The notes beneath the pieces are model-generated. The model saw nothing but the letters and a program-made list of their open reading frames with translations. It was not told the DNA's origin and searched no databases. Shown one piece after another: positions 1 through 11,219 of a DNA stretch of 64,000 nucleotides; within the stretch, counting starts at the first letter, position 1, and each line of letters begins with the position of its first letter. This stretch comes from Aulostomus chinensis (lineage: Eukaryota; Chordata; Actinopteri; Syngnathiformes; Aulostomidae), in contig JBBMOA010000048.1 of the NCBI GenBank assembly GCA_037954235.1, forward strand, positions 1-64,000, given 5' to 3'. Position numbers and translations under genes: made by a program.

Positions 1-115
1 GAAAACTCACTTTGAACAAAAGTTATGGCTGTTTTGTGTCGCAGGTCACAAATAGTGTTTTCTCAGCGAGAGAAGGCCAAAATGAACACTTCATGCAAAA
101 CTCCTGTATTTTGAT

Positions 116-127
116 GAAAACTCACTG
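116..127. repeat. Internal direct repeat within the monomer
   Basis: GAAAACTCACT occurs twice per monomer, at positions 1-11 and 116-126, preceded by CT and AT respectively (ACTGAAAACTCACT and GATGAAAACTCACT). The spacing alternates 115 and 72 bp. Weak similarity continues (TTTGAA versus GAAAT, then GTTA versus GTAA). This may be a relic of a shorter ancestral repeat. Confidence 0.55.
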
Positions 128-143
128 AAATCAAGCTGTAACT

Positions 144-185
144 TCAAGTTTATGCATCTTTCTATGCTTTCAGGTTGAAACTTGA
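144..185. other. Short inverted repeat in each monomer (dyad)
   Basis: In the first monomer TCAAGTTT (144-151) is the reverse complement of AAACTTGA (178-185), giving 8-bp arms around a 26-nt loop. Inside the left arm region, AACTTCAAGTT (140-150) is itself a 5-bp dyad around one base, and ATGCAT (152-157) is a palindrome. The arms are preserved in most monomers; changes such as AAGTTGATGC and TTGACCG alter flanking bases. Any structural role is inference. Confidence 0.6.
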
Positions 186-187
186 CT

Positions 188-374
188 GAAAACTCACTTT
201 GAAGAAAAGTTAGAGCATTTTTGTATCACAGGTCACAAATAGTGTTTTCTCAGCGAGAGAAGGCCAAAATGAACACTTCATGCAGAACTCCTGTATTTTG
301 ATGAAAACTCACTGAAATCAAGCTGTAACTTCAAGTTTATGCATCTTTCTATGCTTTCAGGTTGAAACTTGACT
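188..374. repeat. Reference Q-s monomer
   Basis: A clean example of the most common type, about 155 copies. The head is GAAGAAAAGTTAGAGCATTT, then GTATCACAGGTCAC and AAATAGTG; the tail is TCAAGCTG. It keeps only the CAGCGAG CpG. Where R has TGTCG, Q has TATCA, and where P has AGCG, Q has AGTG, the changes expected from CpG decay. A minority keep AGCG (for example 2432, 10472, 13465, 38523, 43571, 49368). Q-s often occurs in runs of two to four. Confidence 0.9.
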
Positions 375-561
375 GAAAACTCACTTTGAACAAAAGTTAT
401 GGCTGTTTTGTATCACAGGTCACAAATAGCGTTTTCTCAGCGTGAGAAGGCCAAAATGAACACTTCATGCAGAACTCCTGTATTTTGATGAAAACTCTCT
501 GAAATCAAGCTGTAACTTCAAGTTTATGCATCTTTCTATGCTTTCAGGTTGAAACTTGACT
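375..561. repeat. Recombinant M monomer
   Basis: The head begins like R/P (GAACAAAAGTTATGGCTG), switches to Q-like GTATCACAGG, then shows P-like AAATAGCG. Most M copies also carry ACTCTCTGAA in the second half. Similar copies start at 4675, 23002, 25059, 30108 and 37962; the one at 16832 has AGTG and lacks the CTCTCTG mark. The mosaic suggests exchange or gene conversion inside the first 60 bp of the monomer. Confidence 0.8.
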
Positions 562-748
562 GAAAACTCACTTTGAACAAAAGTTAGAGCATTTTTGTAT
601 CACAGGTCACAAATAGTGTTTTCTCAGCGAGAGAAGGCCAAAATGAACACTTCATGCAGAACTCCTGTATTTTGATGAAAACTCACTGAAATCAAGCTGT
701 AACTTCAAGTTGATGCATCTTTCTATGCTTTCAGGTTGAAACTTGACT
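562..748. repeat. Recombinant N monomer
   Basis: The start is GAACAAAAG, as in R and P, followed by the Q sequence TTAGAGCATTTTTGTATCAC. Other copies start at 2619, 6732, 20198, 38149, 41514, 46750, 47872 and 48620 (the last with a k tail), and the partial monomer at 63955 is of this type. N differs from Q by the one base of GAAC versus GAAG, so it could be a point mutation rather than recombination. It recurs in fixed contexts, such as after an R-k ATGCAACTT monomer. Confidence 0.75.
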
Positions 749-1495
749 GAAAACTCACTTTGAAGAAAAGTTAGAGCATTTTTGTATCACAGGTCACAAA
801 TAGTGTTTTCTCAGCGAGAGAAGGCCAAAATGAACACTTCATGCAGAACTCCTGTATTTTGATGAAAACTCACTGAAATCCACCTGTAACTTCAAGTTTA
901 TGCATCTTTCTATGCTTTCAGGTTGAAACTTGACTGAAAACTCACTTTGAACAAAAGTTATGGCTGTTTTGTGTCGCAGGTCACAAATAGTGTTTTCTCA
1001 GCGAGAGAAGGCAAAATGAACACTTCATGCAGAACTCCTGTATTTTGATGAAAACTCACTGAAATCCACCTGTAACTTCAAGTTTATGCATCTTTCTATG
1101 CTTTCAGGTTGAAACTTGACTGAAAACTCACTTTGAACAAAAGTTATGGCTGTTTTGTGTCACAGGTCACAAATAGTGTTTTCTCAGCGAGAGAAGGCCA
1201 AAATGAACACTTCATGCAGAACTCCTGTATTTTGATGAAAACTCACTGAAATCCACCTGTAACTTCAAGTTCATGCAACTTTCTATGCTTTCAGGTTGAA
1301 ACTTGACTGAAAACTCACTTTGAAGAAAAGTTAGAGCATTTTTGTATCACAGGTCACAAATAGTGTTTTCTCAGCGAGAGAAGGCCAAAATGAACACTTC
1401 ATGCAGAACTCCTGTATTTTGATGAAAACTCACTGAAATCAAGCTGTAACTTCAAGTTTATGCATCTTTCTATGCTTTCAGGTTGAAACTTGACT

Positions 1496-1682
1496 GAAAA
1501 CTCACTTTGAACAAAAGTTATGGCTGTTTTGTGTCCCACGTCACAAATAGCGTTTTCTCAGCGAGAGAAGGCCAAAATGAACACTTCATGCAGAACTCCT
1601 GTATTTTGATGAAAACTCACTGAAATCAAGCTGTAACTTCAAGTTTATGCATCTTTCTATGCTTTCAGGTTGAAACTTGACT
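1496..1682. repeat. Reference P-s monomer
   Basis: A clean example of the P head with the s tail. It begins like R (GAACAAAAGTTATGGC) but continues TGTCCCACGTCAC and AAATAGCG; the tail is TCAAGCTG. About 85 monomers carry this head. P has three CpGs (CACGTC, AGCGTT, CAGCGAG), the most of the common types. Sub-variants serve as lineage markers: CACAGATAG (8228, 8976, 10285, 38336, 43384, 49181), TATGTCTG (22629, 23750, 28799), CACGACAC (41701, 46937, 48059) and GAAAAAAAG (42636, 43197, 48994). Confidence 0.9.
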
Positions 1683-4600
1683 GAAAACTCACTTTGAAGA
1701 AAAGTTTAGAGCATTTTTGTATCACAGGTCACAAATAGTGTTTTCTCAGCGAGAGAAGGCCAAAATGAACACTTCATGCAGAACTCCTGTATTTTGATGA
1801 AAACTCACAGAAATCCACCTGTAACTTCAAGTTTATGCATCTTTCTATGCTTTCAGGTTGAAACTTGATTGAAAACTCACTTTGAACAAAAGTTATGGCT
1901 GTTTTGTGTCGCAGGTCACAAATAGTGTTTTCTCAGCGAGAGAAGGCCAAAATGAACACTTCATGCAGAACTCCTGTATTTTGATGAAAACTCACTGAAA
2001 TCAAGCTGTATCTTCAAGTTTATGCATCTTTCTATGCTTTCAGGTTGAAACTTGACTGAAAACTCACTTTGAACAAAAGTTATGGCTGTTTTGTGTCCCA
2101 CGTCACAAATAGCGTTTTCTCAGCGAGAGAAGGACAAAATGAACACTTCATGCAGAACTCCTGTATTTTGATGAAAACTCACTGAAATCAAGCAATAACT
2201 TCAAGTTTATGCATCTTTCTATGCTTTCAGGTTGAAACTTGACTGAAAACTCACTTTGAACAAAAGTTATGGCTGTTTTGTGTCCCACGTCACAAATAGC
2301 GTTTTCTCAGCGAGTGAAGGCCAAAATGAACACTTCATGCAGAACTCCTTTATTTTGATGAAAACTCACTGAAATCAAGCTGTAACTTCAAGTTTATGCA
2401 TCTTTCTATGCTTTCAGGTTGAAACTTGACTGAAAACTCACTTTGAAGAAAAGTTAGAGCATTTTTGTATCACAGGTCACAAATAGCGTTTTCTCAGCGA
2501 GAGAAGGCCAAAATGAACACTTCATGCAGAACTCCTGTATTTTGATGAAAACTCACTGAAATCAAGCTGTAACTTCAAGTTTATGCATCTTTCTATGCTT
2601 TCAGGTTGAAACTTGACTGAAAACTCACTTTGAACAAAAGTTAGAGCATTTTTGTATCACAGGTCACAAATAGTGTTTTCTCAGCGAGAGAAGGCCAAAA
2701 TGAACACTTCATGCAGAACTCCTGTATTTTGATGAAAACTCACTGAAATCAAGCTGTAACTTCAAGTTAATGCATCTTTCTATGCTTTCAGGTTGAAACT
2801 TGACTGAAAACTCACTTTGAAGAAAAGTTAGAGCATTTTTGTATCACAGGTCACAAATAGTGTTTTCTCAGCGAGAGAAGGCCAAAATGAACACTTCATG
2901 CAGAACTCCTGTATTTTGATGAAAACTCACTGAAATCCACCTGTAACTTCAAGTTTATGCATCTTTCTATGCTTTCAGGTTGAAACTTGACTTAAAACTC
3001 ACTTTGAAGAAAAGTTAGAGCATTTTTGTATCACAGGTCACAAATAGTGTTTTCTCAGCGAGAGAAGGCCAAAATGAACACTTCATGCAGAACTCCTGTA
3101 TTTTGATGAAAACTCACTGAAATCAAGCTGTAACTTCAAGTTTATGCATCTTTCTATGCTTTCAGGTTGAAACTTGACTGAAAACTCACTTTGAAGAAAA
3201 GTTAGAGCATTTTTGTATCACAGGTCACAAATAGTGTTTTCTCAGTGAGAGAAGGCCAAAATGAACACTTCATGCAGAACTCCTGTATTTTGATGAAAAC
3301 TCACTGAAATCCACCTGTAACTTCAAGTTTATGCATCTTTCTATGCTTTCAGGTTGAAACTTGACTGAAAACTCACTTTGAACAAAAGTTATGGCTGTTT
3401 TGTGTCGCAGGTCACAAATAGTGTTTTCTCAGCGAGAGAAGGCCAAAATGAACACTTCATGCAAAACTCCTGTATTTTGATGAAAACTCACTGAAATCAA
3501 GCTGTAACTTCAAGTTTATGCATCTTTCTATGCTTTCAGGTTGAAACTTGACTGAAAACTCACTTTGAACAAAAGTTATGGCTGTTTTGTGTCCCACGTC
3601 ACAATAGCGTTTTCTCAGCGAGAGAAGGCCAAAATGAACACTTCATGCAGAACTCCTGTATTTTGATGAAAACTCACTGAAATCAAGCTGTAACTTCAAG
3701 TTTATGCATCTTTCTATGCTTTCAGGTTTAAACTTGACTGAAAACTCACTTTGAACAAAAGTTATGGCTGTTTTGTGTCCCACGTCACAAATAGCGTTTT
3801 CTCAGCGAGAGAAGGCCAAAATGAACACTTCATGCAGAACTCCTGTATTTTGATGAAAACTCACTGAAATCAAGCTGTAACTTCAAGTTTATGCATCTTT
3901 CTATGCTTTCAGGTTGGAACTTGACTGAAAACTCACTTTGAAGAAAAGTTAGAGCATTTTTGTATCACAGGTCACAAATAGTGTTTTCTCAGCGAGAGAA
4001 AGCCAAAATGAACACTTCATGCAGAACTCCTGTATTTTGATGAAAACTCACTGAAATCAAGCTGTAACTTCAAGTTTATGCATCTTTCTATTCTTTCAGG
4101 TTGAAACTTGACTGAAAACTCACTTTGAACAAAAGTTATGGCTGTTTTGTGTCGCAGGTCACAAATAGGTTTTTCTCAGCGAGAGAAGGCCAAAATGAAC
4201 ACTTCATGCAGAACTCCTGTATTTTGATGAAAACTCACTGAAATCCACCTGTAACTTCAAGTTTATGCATCTTTCTATGCTTTCAGGTTGAAACTTGACT
4301 GAAAACTCACTTTGAACAAAAGTTATGGCTGTTTTGTGTCGCAGGTCACAAATAGTGTTTTCTCAGCGAGAGAAGGCCAAAATTAACACTTCATGCAGAA
4401 CTCCTGTATTTTGATGAAAACTCACTGAAATCCACCTGTAACTTCAAGTTTATGCATCTTTCTATGCTTTCAGGTTGAAACTTGACTGAAAACTCACTTT
4501 GAAGAAAAGTTAGAGCATTTTTGTATCACAGGTCACAAATAGTGTTTTCTCAGCGAGAGAAGGCCAAAATGAACACTTCATGCAGAACTCCTGTATTTTG

Positions 4601-7600
4601 ATGAAAACTCACTGAAATCAAGCTGTAACTTCAAGTTTATGCATCTTTCTATGCTTTCAGGTTGAAACTTGACTGAAAACTCACTTTGAACAAAAGTTAT
4701 GGCTGTTTTGTATCACAGGTCACAAATAGCGTTTTCTCAGCGAGAGAAGGCCAAAATGAACACTTCATGCAGAACTCCTGTATTTTGATGAAAACTCTCT
4801 GAAATCCACCTGTAACTTCAAGTTTATGCATCTTTCTATGCTTTCAGGTTGAAACTTGACTGAAAACTCACTTTGAAGAAAAGTTAGAGCATTTTTGTAT
4901 CACAGGTCACAAATAGTGTTTTCTCAGCGAGAGAAGGCCAAAATGAACACTTCATGCAGAACTCCTGTATTTTGATGAAAACTCACTGAAATCAAGCTGT
5001 AACTTCAAGTTTATGCATCTTTCTATGCTTTCAGGTTGAAACTTGACTGAAAACTCACTTTGAAGAAAAGTTAGAGCATTTTTGTATCACAGGTCACAAA
5101 TAGTGTTTTCTCAGCGAGAGAAGGCCAAAATGAACACTTCATGCAGAACTCCTGTATTTTGATGAAAACTCACTGAAATCAAGCTGTAACTTCAAGTTTA
5201 TGCATCTTTCTATGCTTTCAGGTTGAAACTTGACTGAAAACTCACTTTGAAGAAAAGTTAGAGCATTTTTGTATCACAGGTCACAAATAGTGTTTTCTCA
5301 GCGAGAGAAGGCCAAAATGAACACTTCATGCAGAACTCCTGTATTTTGATGAAAACTCACTGAAATCCACCTGTAACTTCAAGTTTATGCATCTTTCTAT
5401 GCTTTCAGGTTGAAACTTGACTGAAAACTCACTTTGAACAAAAGTTATGGCTGTTTTGTGTCGCAGGTCACAAATAGTGTTTTCTCAGCGAGAGAAGGCC
5501 AAAATGAACACTTCATGCAGAACTCCTGTATTTTGATGAAAACTCACTGAAATCCACCTGTAACTTCAAGTTTATGCAACTTTCTATGCTTTCAGGTTGA
5601 AACTTGACTGAAAACTCACTTTGAAGAAAAGTTAGAGCATTTTTGTATCACAGGTCACAAATAGTGTTTTCTCAGCGAGAGAAGGCCAAAATGAACACTT
5701 CATGCAGAACTCCTGTATTTTGATGAAAACTCACTGAAATCAAGCTGTAACTTCAAGTTTATGCATCTTTCTATGCTTTCAGGTTGAAACTTGACTGAAA
5801 ACTCACTTTGAACAAAAGTTATGGCTGTTTTGTGTCCCACGTCACAAATAGCGTTTTCTCAGCGAGAGAAGGCCAAAATGAACACTTCATGCAGAACTCC
5901 TGTATTTCGATGAAAACTCACTGAAATCAAGCTGTAACTTCAAGTTTATGCATCTTTCTATGCTTTCAGGTTGAAACTTGACTGAAAACTCACTTTGAAC
6001 AAAAGTTATGGCTGTTTTGTGTCGCAGGTCACAAATAGTGTTTTCTCAGCGAGAGAAGGCCAAAATGAACACTTCATGCAAAACTCCTGTATTTTGATGA
6101 AAACTCACTGAAATCAAGCTGTAACTTCAAGTTTATGCATCTTTCTATGCTTTCAGGTTGAAACTTGACTGAAAACTCACTTTGAAGAAAAGTTAGAGCA
6201 TTTTTGTATCACAGGTCACAAATAGTGTTTTCTCAGCGAGAGAAGGCCAAAATGAACACTTCATGCAGAACTCCTGTATTTTGATGAAAACTCACTGAAA
6301 TCCACCTGTAACTTCAAGTTTATGCATCTTTCTATGCTTTCAGGTTGAAACTTGACTGAAAACTCACTTTGAACAAAAGTTATGGCTGTTTTGTGTCGCA
6401 GGTCACAAATAGTGTTTTCTCAGCGAGAGAAGGCCAAAATGAACACTTCATGCAGAACTCCTGTATTTTGATGAAAACTCACTGAAATCCACCTGTAACT
6501 TCAAGTTTATGCATCTTTCTATGCTTTCAGGTTGAAACTTGACTGAAAACTCACTTTGAACAAAAGTTATGGCTGTTTTGTGTCGCAGGTCACAAATAGT
6601 GTTTTCTCAGCGAGAGAAGGCCAAAATGAACACTTCATGCAGAACTCCTGTATTTTGATGAAAACTCACTGAAATCCACCTGTAACTTCAAGTTTATGCA
6701 ACTTTCTATGCTTTCAGGTTGAAACTTGACTGAAAACTCACTTTGAACAAAAGTTAGAGCATTTTTGTATCACAGGTCACAAATAGTGTTTTCTCAGCGA
6801 GAGAAGGCCAAAATGAACACTTCATGCAGAACTCCTGTATTTTGATGAAAACTCACTGAAATCAAGCTGTAACTTCAAGTTTATGCATCTTTCTATGCTT
6901 TCAGGTTGAAACTTGACTGAAAACTCACTTTGAACAAAAGTTATGGCTGTTTTGTGTCCCACGTCACAAATAGCGTTTTCTCAGCGAGAGAAGTCCAAAA
7001 TGAACACTTCATGCAGAACTCCTGTATTTTGATGAAAACTCACTGAAATCAAGCTGTAACTTCAAGTTTATGCATCTTTCTATGCTTTCAGGTTGAAACT
7101 TGACTGAAAACTCACTTTGAACAAAAGTTATGGCTGTTTTGTGTCGCAGGTCACAAATAGTGTTTTCTCAGCGAGAGAAGGCCAAAATGAACACTTCATG
7201 CAGAACTCCTGTATTTTGATGAAAACTCACTGAAATCAAGCTGTAACTTCAAGTTTATGCATCTTTCTATGCTTTCAGGTTGAAACTTGACTGAAAACTC
7301 ACTTTGAACAAAAGTTATGGCTGTTTTGTGTCCCACGTCACAAATAGCGTTTTCTCAGCGAGAGAAGGCCAAAATGAACACTTCATGCAGAACTCCTGTA
7401 TTTTGATGAAAACTCACTGAAATCAAGCTGTAACTTCAAGTTTATGCATCTTTCTATGCTTTCAGGTTGAAACTTGACTGAAAACTCACTTTGAAGAAAA
7501 GTTAGAGCATTTTTGTATCACAGGTCACAAATAGTGTTTTCTCAGCGAGAGAAGGCCAAAATGAACACTTCATGCAGAACTCCTGTATTTTGATGAAAAC

Positions 7601-7853
7601 TCACTGAAATCAAGCTGTAACTTCAAGTTTATGCATCTTTCTATGCTTTCAGGTTGAAACTTGACTGAAAACTCACTTTGAAGAAAAGTTAGAGCATTTT
7701 TGTATCACAGGTCACAAATAGTGTTTTCTCAGCGAGATAAGGCCAAAATGAACACTTCATGCAGAACTCCTGTATTTTGATGAAAACTCACTGAAATCCA
7801 CCTGTAACTTCAAGTTTATGCATCTTTCTATGCTTTCAGGTTGAAACTTGACT

Positions 7854-10800
7854 GAAAACTCACTTTGAACAAAAGTTATGGCTGTTTTGTGTCGCAGGTC
7901 ACAAATAGTGTTTTCTCAGCAAGAGAAGGCCAAAATGAACACTTCATGCAGAACTCCTGTATTTTGATGAAAACTCCCTGAAATCCACCTGTAACTTCAA
8001 GTTTATGCATCTTTCTATGCTTTCAGGTTGAAACTTGACTGAAAACTCACTTTGAACAAAAGTTATGGCTGTTTTGTTTCCCACGTCACAAATAGCGTTT
8101 TCTCAGCGAGAGAAGGCCAAAATGAACACTTCATGCAGAACTCCTGTATTTTGATGAAAACTCACTGAAATCAAGCTGTAACTTCAAGTTTATGCATCTT
8201 TCTATGCTTTCAGGTTGAAACTTGACTGAAAACTCACTTTGAACAAAAGTTATGGCTGTTTTGTGTCCCACGTCACAGATAGCGTTTTCTCAGCGAGAGA
8301 AGGCCAAAATGAACACTTCATGCAGAACTCCTGTATTTTGATGAAAACTCACTGAAATCCACCTGTAACTTCAAGTTTATGCATCTTTCTATGCTTTCAG
8401 GTTGAAACTTGACTGAAAACTCACTTTGAACAAAAGTTATGGCTGTTTTGTGTCGCAGGTCACAAATAGTGTTTTCTCAGCGAGAGAAGGCCAAAATGAA
8501 CACTTCATGCAGAACTCCTGTATTTTCATGAAAACTCACTGAAATCCACCTGTAACTTCAAGTTTATGCATCTTTCTATGCTTTCAGGTTGAAACTTGAC
8601 TGAAAACTCACTTTGAAGAAAAGTTAGAGCATTTTTGTATCACAGGTCACAAATAGTGTTTTCTCAGCGAGAGAAGGCCAAAATGAACACTTCATGCAGA
8701 ACTCCTGTATTTTGATGAAAACTCACTGAAATCAAGCTGTAACTTCAAGTTTATGAATCTTTCTATGCTTTCAGTTTGAAACTTGACTGAAAACTCACTT
8801 TGAACAAAAGTTATGGCTGTTTTGTGTCCCACGTCACAAATAGCGTTTTCTCAGCGAGAGAAGGCCAAAATGAACACTTCATGCAGAACTCCTGTATTTT
8901 GATGAAAACTCACTGAAATCAAGCTGTAACTTCAAGTTTATGCATCTTTCTATGCTTTCAGGTTGAAACTTGACTGAAAACTCACTTTGAACAAAAGTTA
9001 TGGCTGTTTTGTGTCCCACGTCACAGATAGCGTTTTCTCAGCGAGAGAAGGCCAAAATGAACACTTCATGCAGAACTCCTGTATTTTGATGAAAACTCAC
9101 TGAAATCAAGCTGTAACTTCAAGTTTATGCATCTTTCTATGCTTTCAGGTTGAAACTTGACTGAAAACTCACTTTGAAGAAAAGTTAGAGCATTTTTGTA
9201 TCACAGGTCACAAATAGTGTTTTCTCAGCGAGAGAAGGCCAAAATGAACACTTCATGCAGAACTCCTGTATTTTGATGAAAACTCACTGAAATCAAGCTG
9301 TAACTTCAAGTTTATGCATCTTTCTATGCTTTCAGGTTGAAACTTGACTGAAAACTCACTTTGAACAAAAGTTATGGCTGTTTTGTGTCGCAGGTCACAA
9401 ATAGTGTTTTCTCAGCGAGAGAAGGCCAAAATGAACACTTCATGCAGAACTCCTGTATTTTGATGAAAACTCACTGAAATCCACCTGTAACTTCAAGTTT
9501 ATGCAACTTTCTATGCTTTCAGGTTGAAACTTGACTGAAAACTCACTTTGAAGTAAAGTTAGAGCATTTTTGTATCACAGGTCACAAATAGTGTTTTCTC
9601 AGCGAGAGAAGGCCAAAATGAACACTTCATGCAGAACTCCTGTATTTTGATGAAAACTCACTGAAATCAAGCTGTAACTTCAAGTTTATGCATCTTTCTA
9701 TGCTTTCAGGTTGAAACTTGACTGAAAACTCACTTTGAACAAAAGTTATGGCTGTTTTGTGTCCCACGTCACAAATAGCGTTTTCTCAGCGAGAGAAGTC
9801 CAAAATGAACACTTCATGCAGAACTCCTGTATTTTGATGAAAACTCACTGAAATCAAGCTGTAACTTCAAGTTTATGCATCTTTCTATGCTTTCAGGTTG
9901 ACACTTGACTGAAAACTCACTTTGAACAAAAGTTATGGCTGTTTTGTGTCGCAGGTCACAAATAGTGTTTTCTCAGCGAGTAAAGGCCAAAATGAACACT
10001 TCATGCAGAACTCCTGTATTTTGATGAAAACTCACTGAAATCCACCTGTAACTTCAAGTTTATGCATCTTTCTATGCTTTCAGGTTGAAACTTGACTGAA
10101 AACTCACTTTGAACAAAAGTTATGGCTGTTTTGTGTCCCACGTCACAAATAGCGTTTTCTCAGCGAGAGAAGGCCAAAATGAACACTTCATGCAGAACTC
10201 CTGTATTTTGATGAAAACTCACTGAAATCAAGCTGTAACTTCAAGTTTATGCATCTTTCTATGCTTTCAGGTTGAAACTTGACTGAAAACTCACTTTGAA
10301 CAAAAGTTATGGCTGTTTTGTGTCCCACGTCACAGATAGCGTTTTCTCAGCGAGAGAAGGCCAAAATGAACACTTCATGCAGAACTCCTGTATTTTGATG
10401 AAAACTCACTGAAATCAAGCTGTAACTTCAAGTTTATGCATCTTTCTATGCTTTCAGGTTGAAACTTGACTGAAAACTCACTTTGAAGAAAAGTTAGAGC
10501 ATTTTTGTATCACAGGTCACAAATAGCGTTTTCTCAGCGAGAGAAGGCCAAAATGAACACTTCATGCAGAACTCCTGTATTTTGATGAAAACTCACTGAA
10601 ATCAAGCTGTAACTTCAAGTTTATGCATCTTTCTATGCTTTCAGGTTGAAACTTGACTGAAAACTCACTTTGAAGAAAAGTTAGAGCATTTTTGTATCAC
10701 AGGTCACAAATAGTGTTATCTCAGCGAGAGAAGGCCAAAATGAACACTTCATGCAGAACTCCTGTATTTTGATGAAAACTCACTGAAATCAAGCTGTAAC

Positions 10801-11219
10801 TTCAAGTTTATGCATCTTTCTATGCTTTCAGGTTGAAACTTGACTGAAAACTCACTTTGAACAAAAGTTATGGCTGTTTTGTGTCGCAGGTCACAAATAG
10901 TGTTTTCTCAGCGAGAGAAGGCCAAAATGAACACTTCATGCAGAACTCCTGTATTTTGATGAAAACTCACTGAAATCCACCTGTAAATTCAAGTTTATGC
11001 ATCTTTCTATGCTTTCAGGTTGAAACTTGACTGAAAACTCACTTTGAAGAAAAGTTAGAGCATTTTTGTATCACAGGTCACAAATAGTGTTTTCTCAGCG
11101 AGAGAAGGTCAAAATGAACACTTCATGCAGAACTCCTGTATTTTGATGAAAACTCACTGAAATCAAGCTGTAACTTCAAGTTTATGCATCTTTCTATGCT
11201 TTCAGGTTGAAACTTGACT
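7854..11219. repeat. 18-monomer higher-order unit, copy 1
   Basis: Order: Rk Ps Pk Rk Qs Ps Ps Qs Rk Qs Ps Rk Ps Ps Qs Qs Rk Qs. Rare variants shared with the next block: CAGCAAGAG at 7917 (11283), GTTTCCCACG near 8076 (11442), AAGTAAAGTT at 9551 (12917), TGTTATCTC at 10714 (13707) and CTGTAAATTC at 10981 (about 13974). The first three recur after exactly 3366 bp, which is 18 x 187. Confidence 0.92.

Larger units (their letters stand above)
1..7853. repeat. Mixed satellite block (monomers 1-42)
   Basis: Order of types: Rs Qs Ms Ns Qk Rk Rk Qs Ps Qk Rs Ps Ps Qs Ns Qk Qs Qk Rs Ps Ps Qs Rk Rk Qs Mk Qs Qs Qk Rk Qs Ps Rs Qk Rk Rk Ns Ps Rs Ps Qs Qk. There is no strict higher-order period inside. 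Single-base indels occur near 1010 (loss), 1707 (gain) and 3602 (loss). Rare marks include CAAGCAATAAC near 2189, GGTTTAAAC near 3725 and GGTTGGAAC near 3913. The part from 1871 to 5048 has a diverged copy at 34783-38335. Confidence 0.85.

Noticed and set aside
161..174. Splice-acceptor-like TCTATGCTTTCAGG in every monomer
   Set aside because: A pyrimidine-rich stretch followed by CAG is common by chance. No matching exon or donor exists, and it repeats identically with the satellite.
1683..1870. 188-bp monomer (AAGTTTAGAG) as a separate subtype
   Set aside because: It differs by a single inserted T that is not shared by the other copies I read, so it is a private mutation or consensus error.
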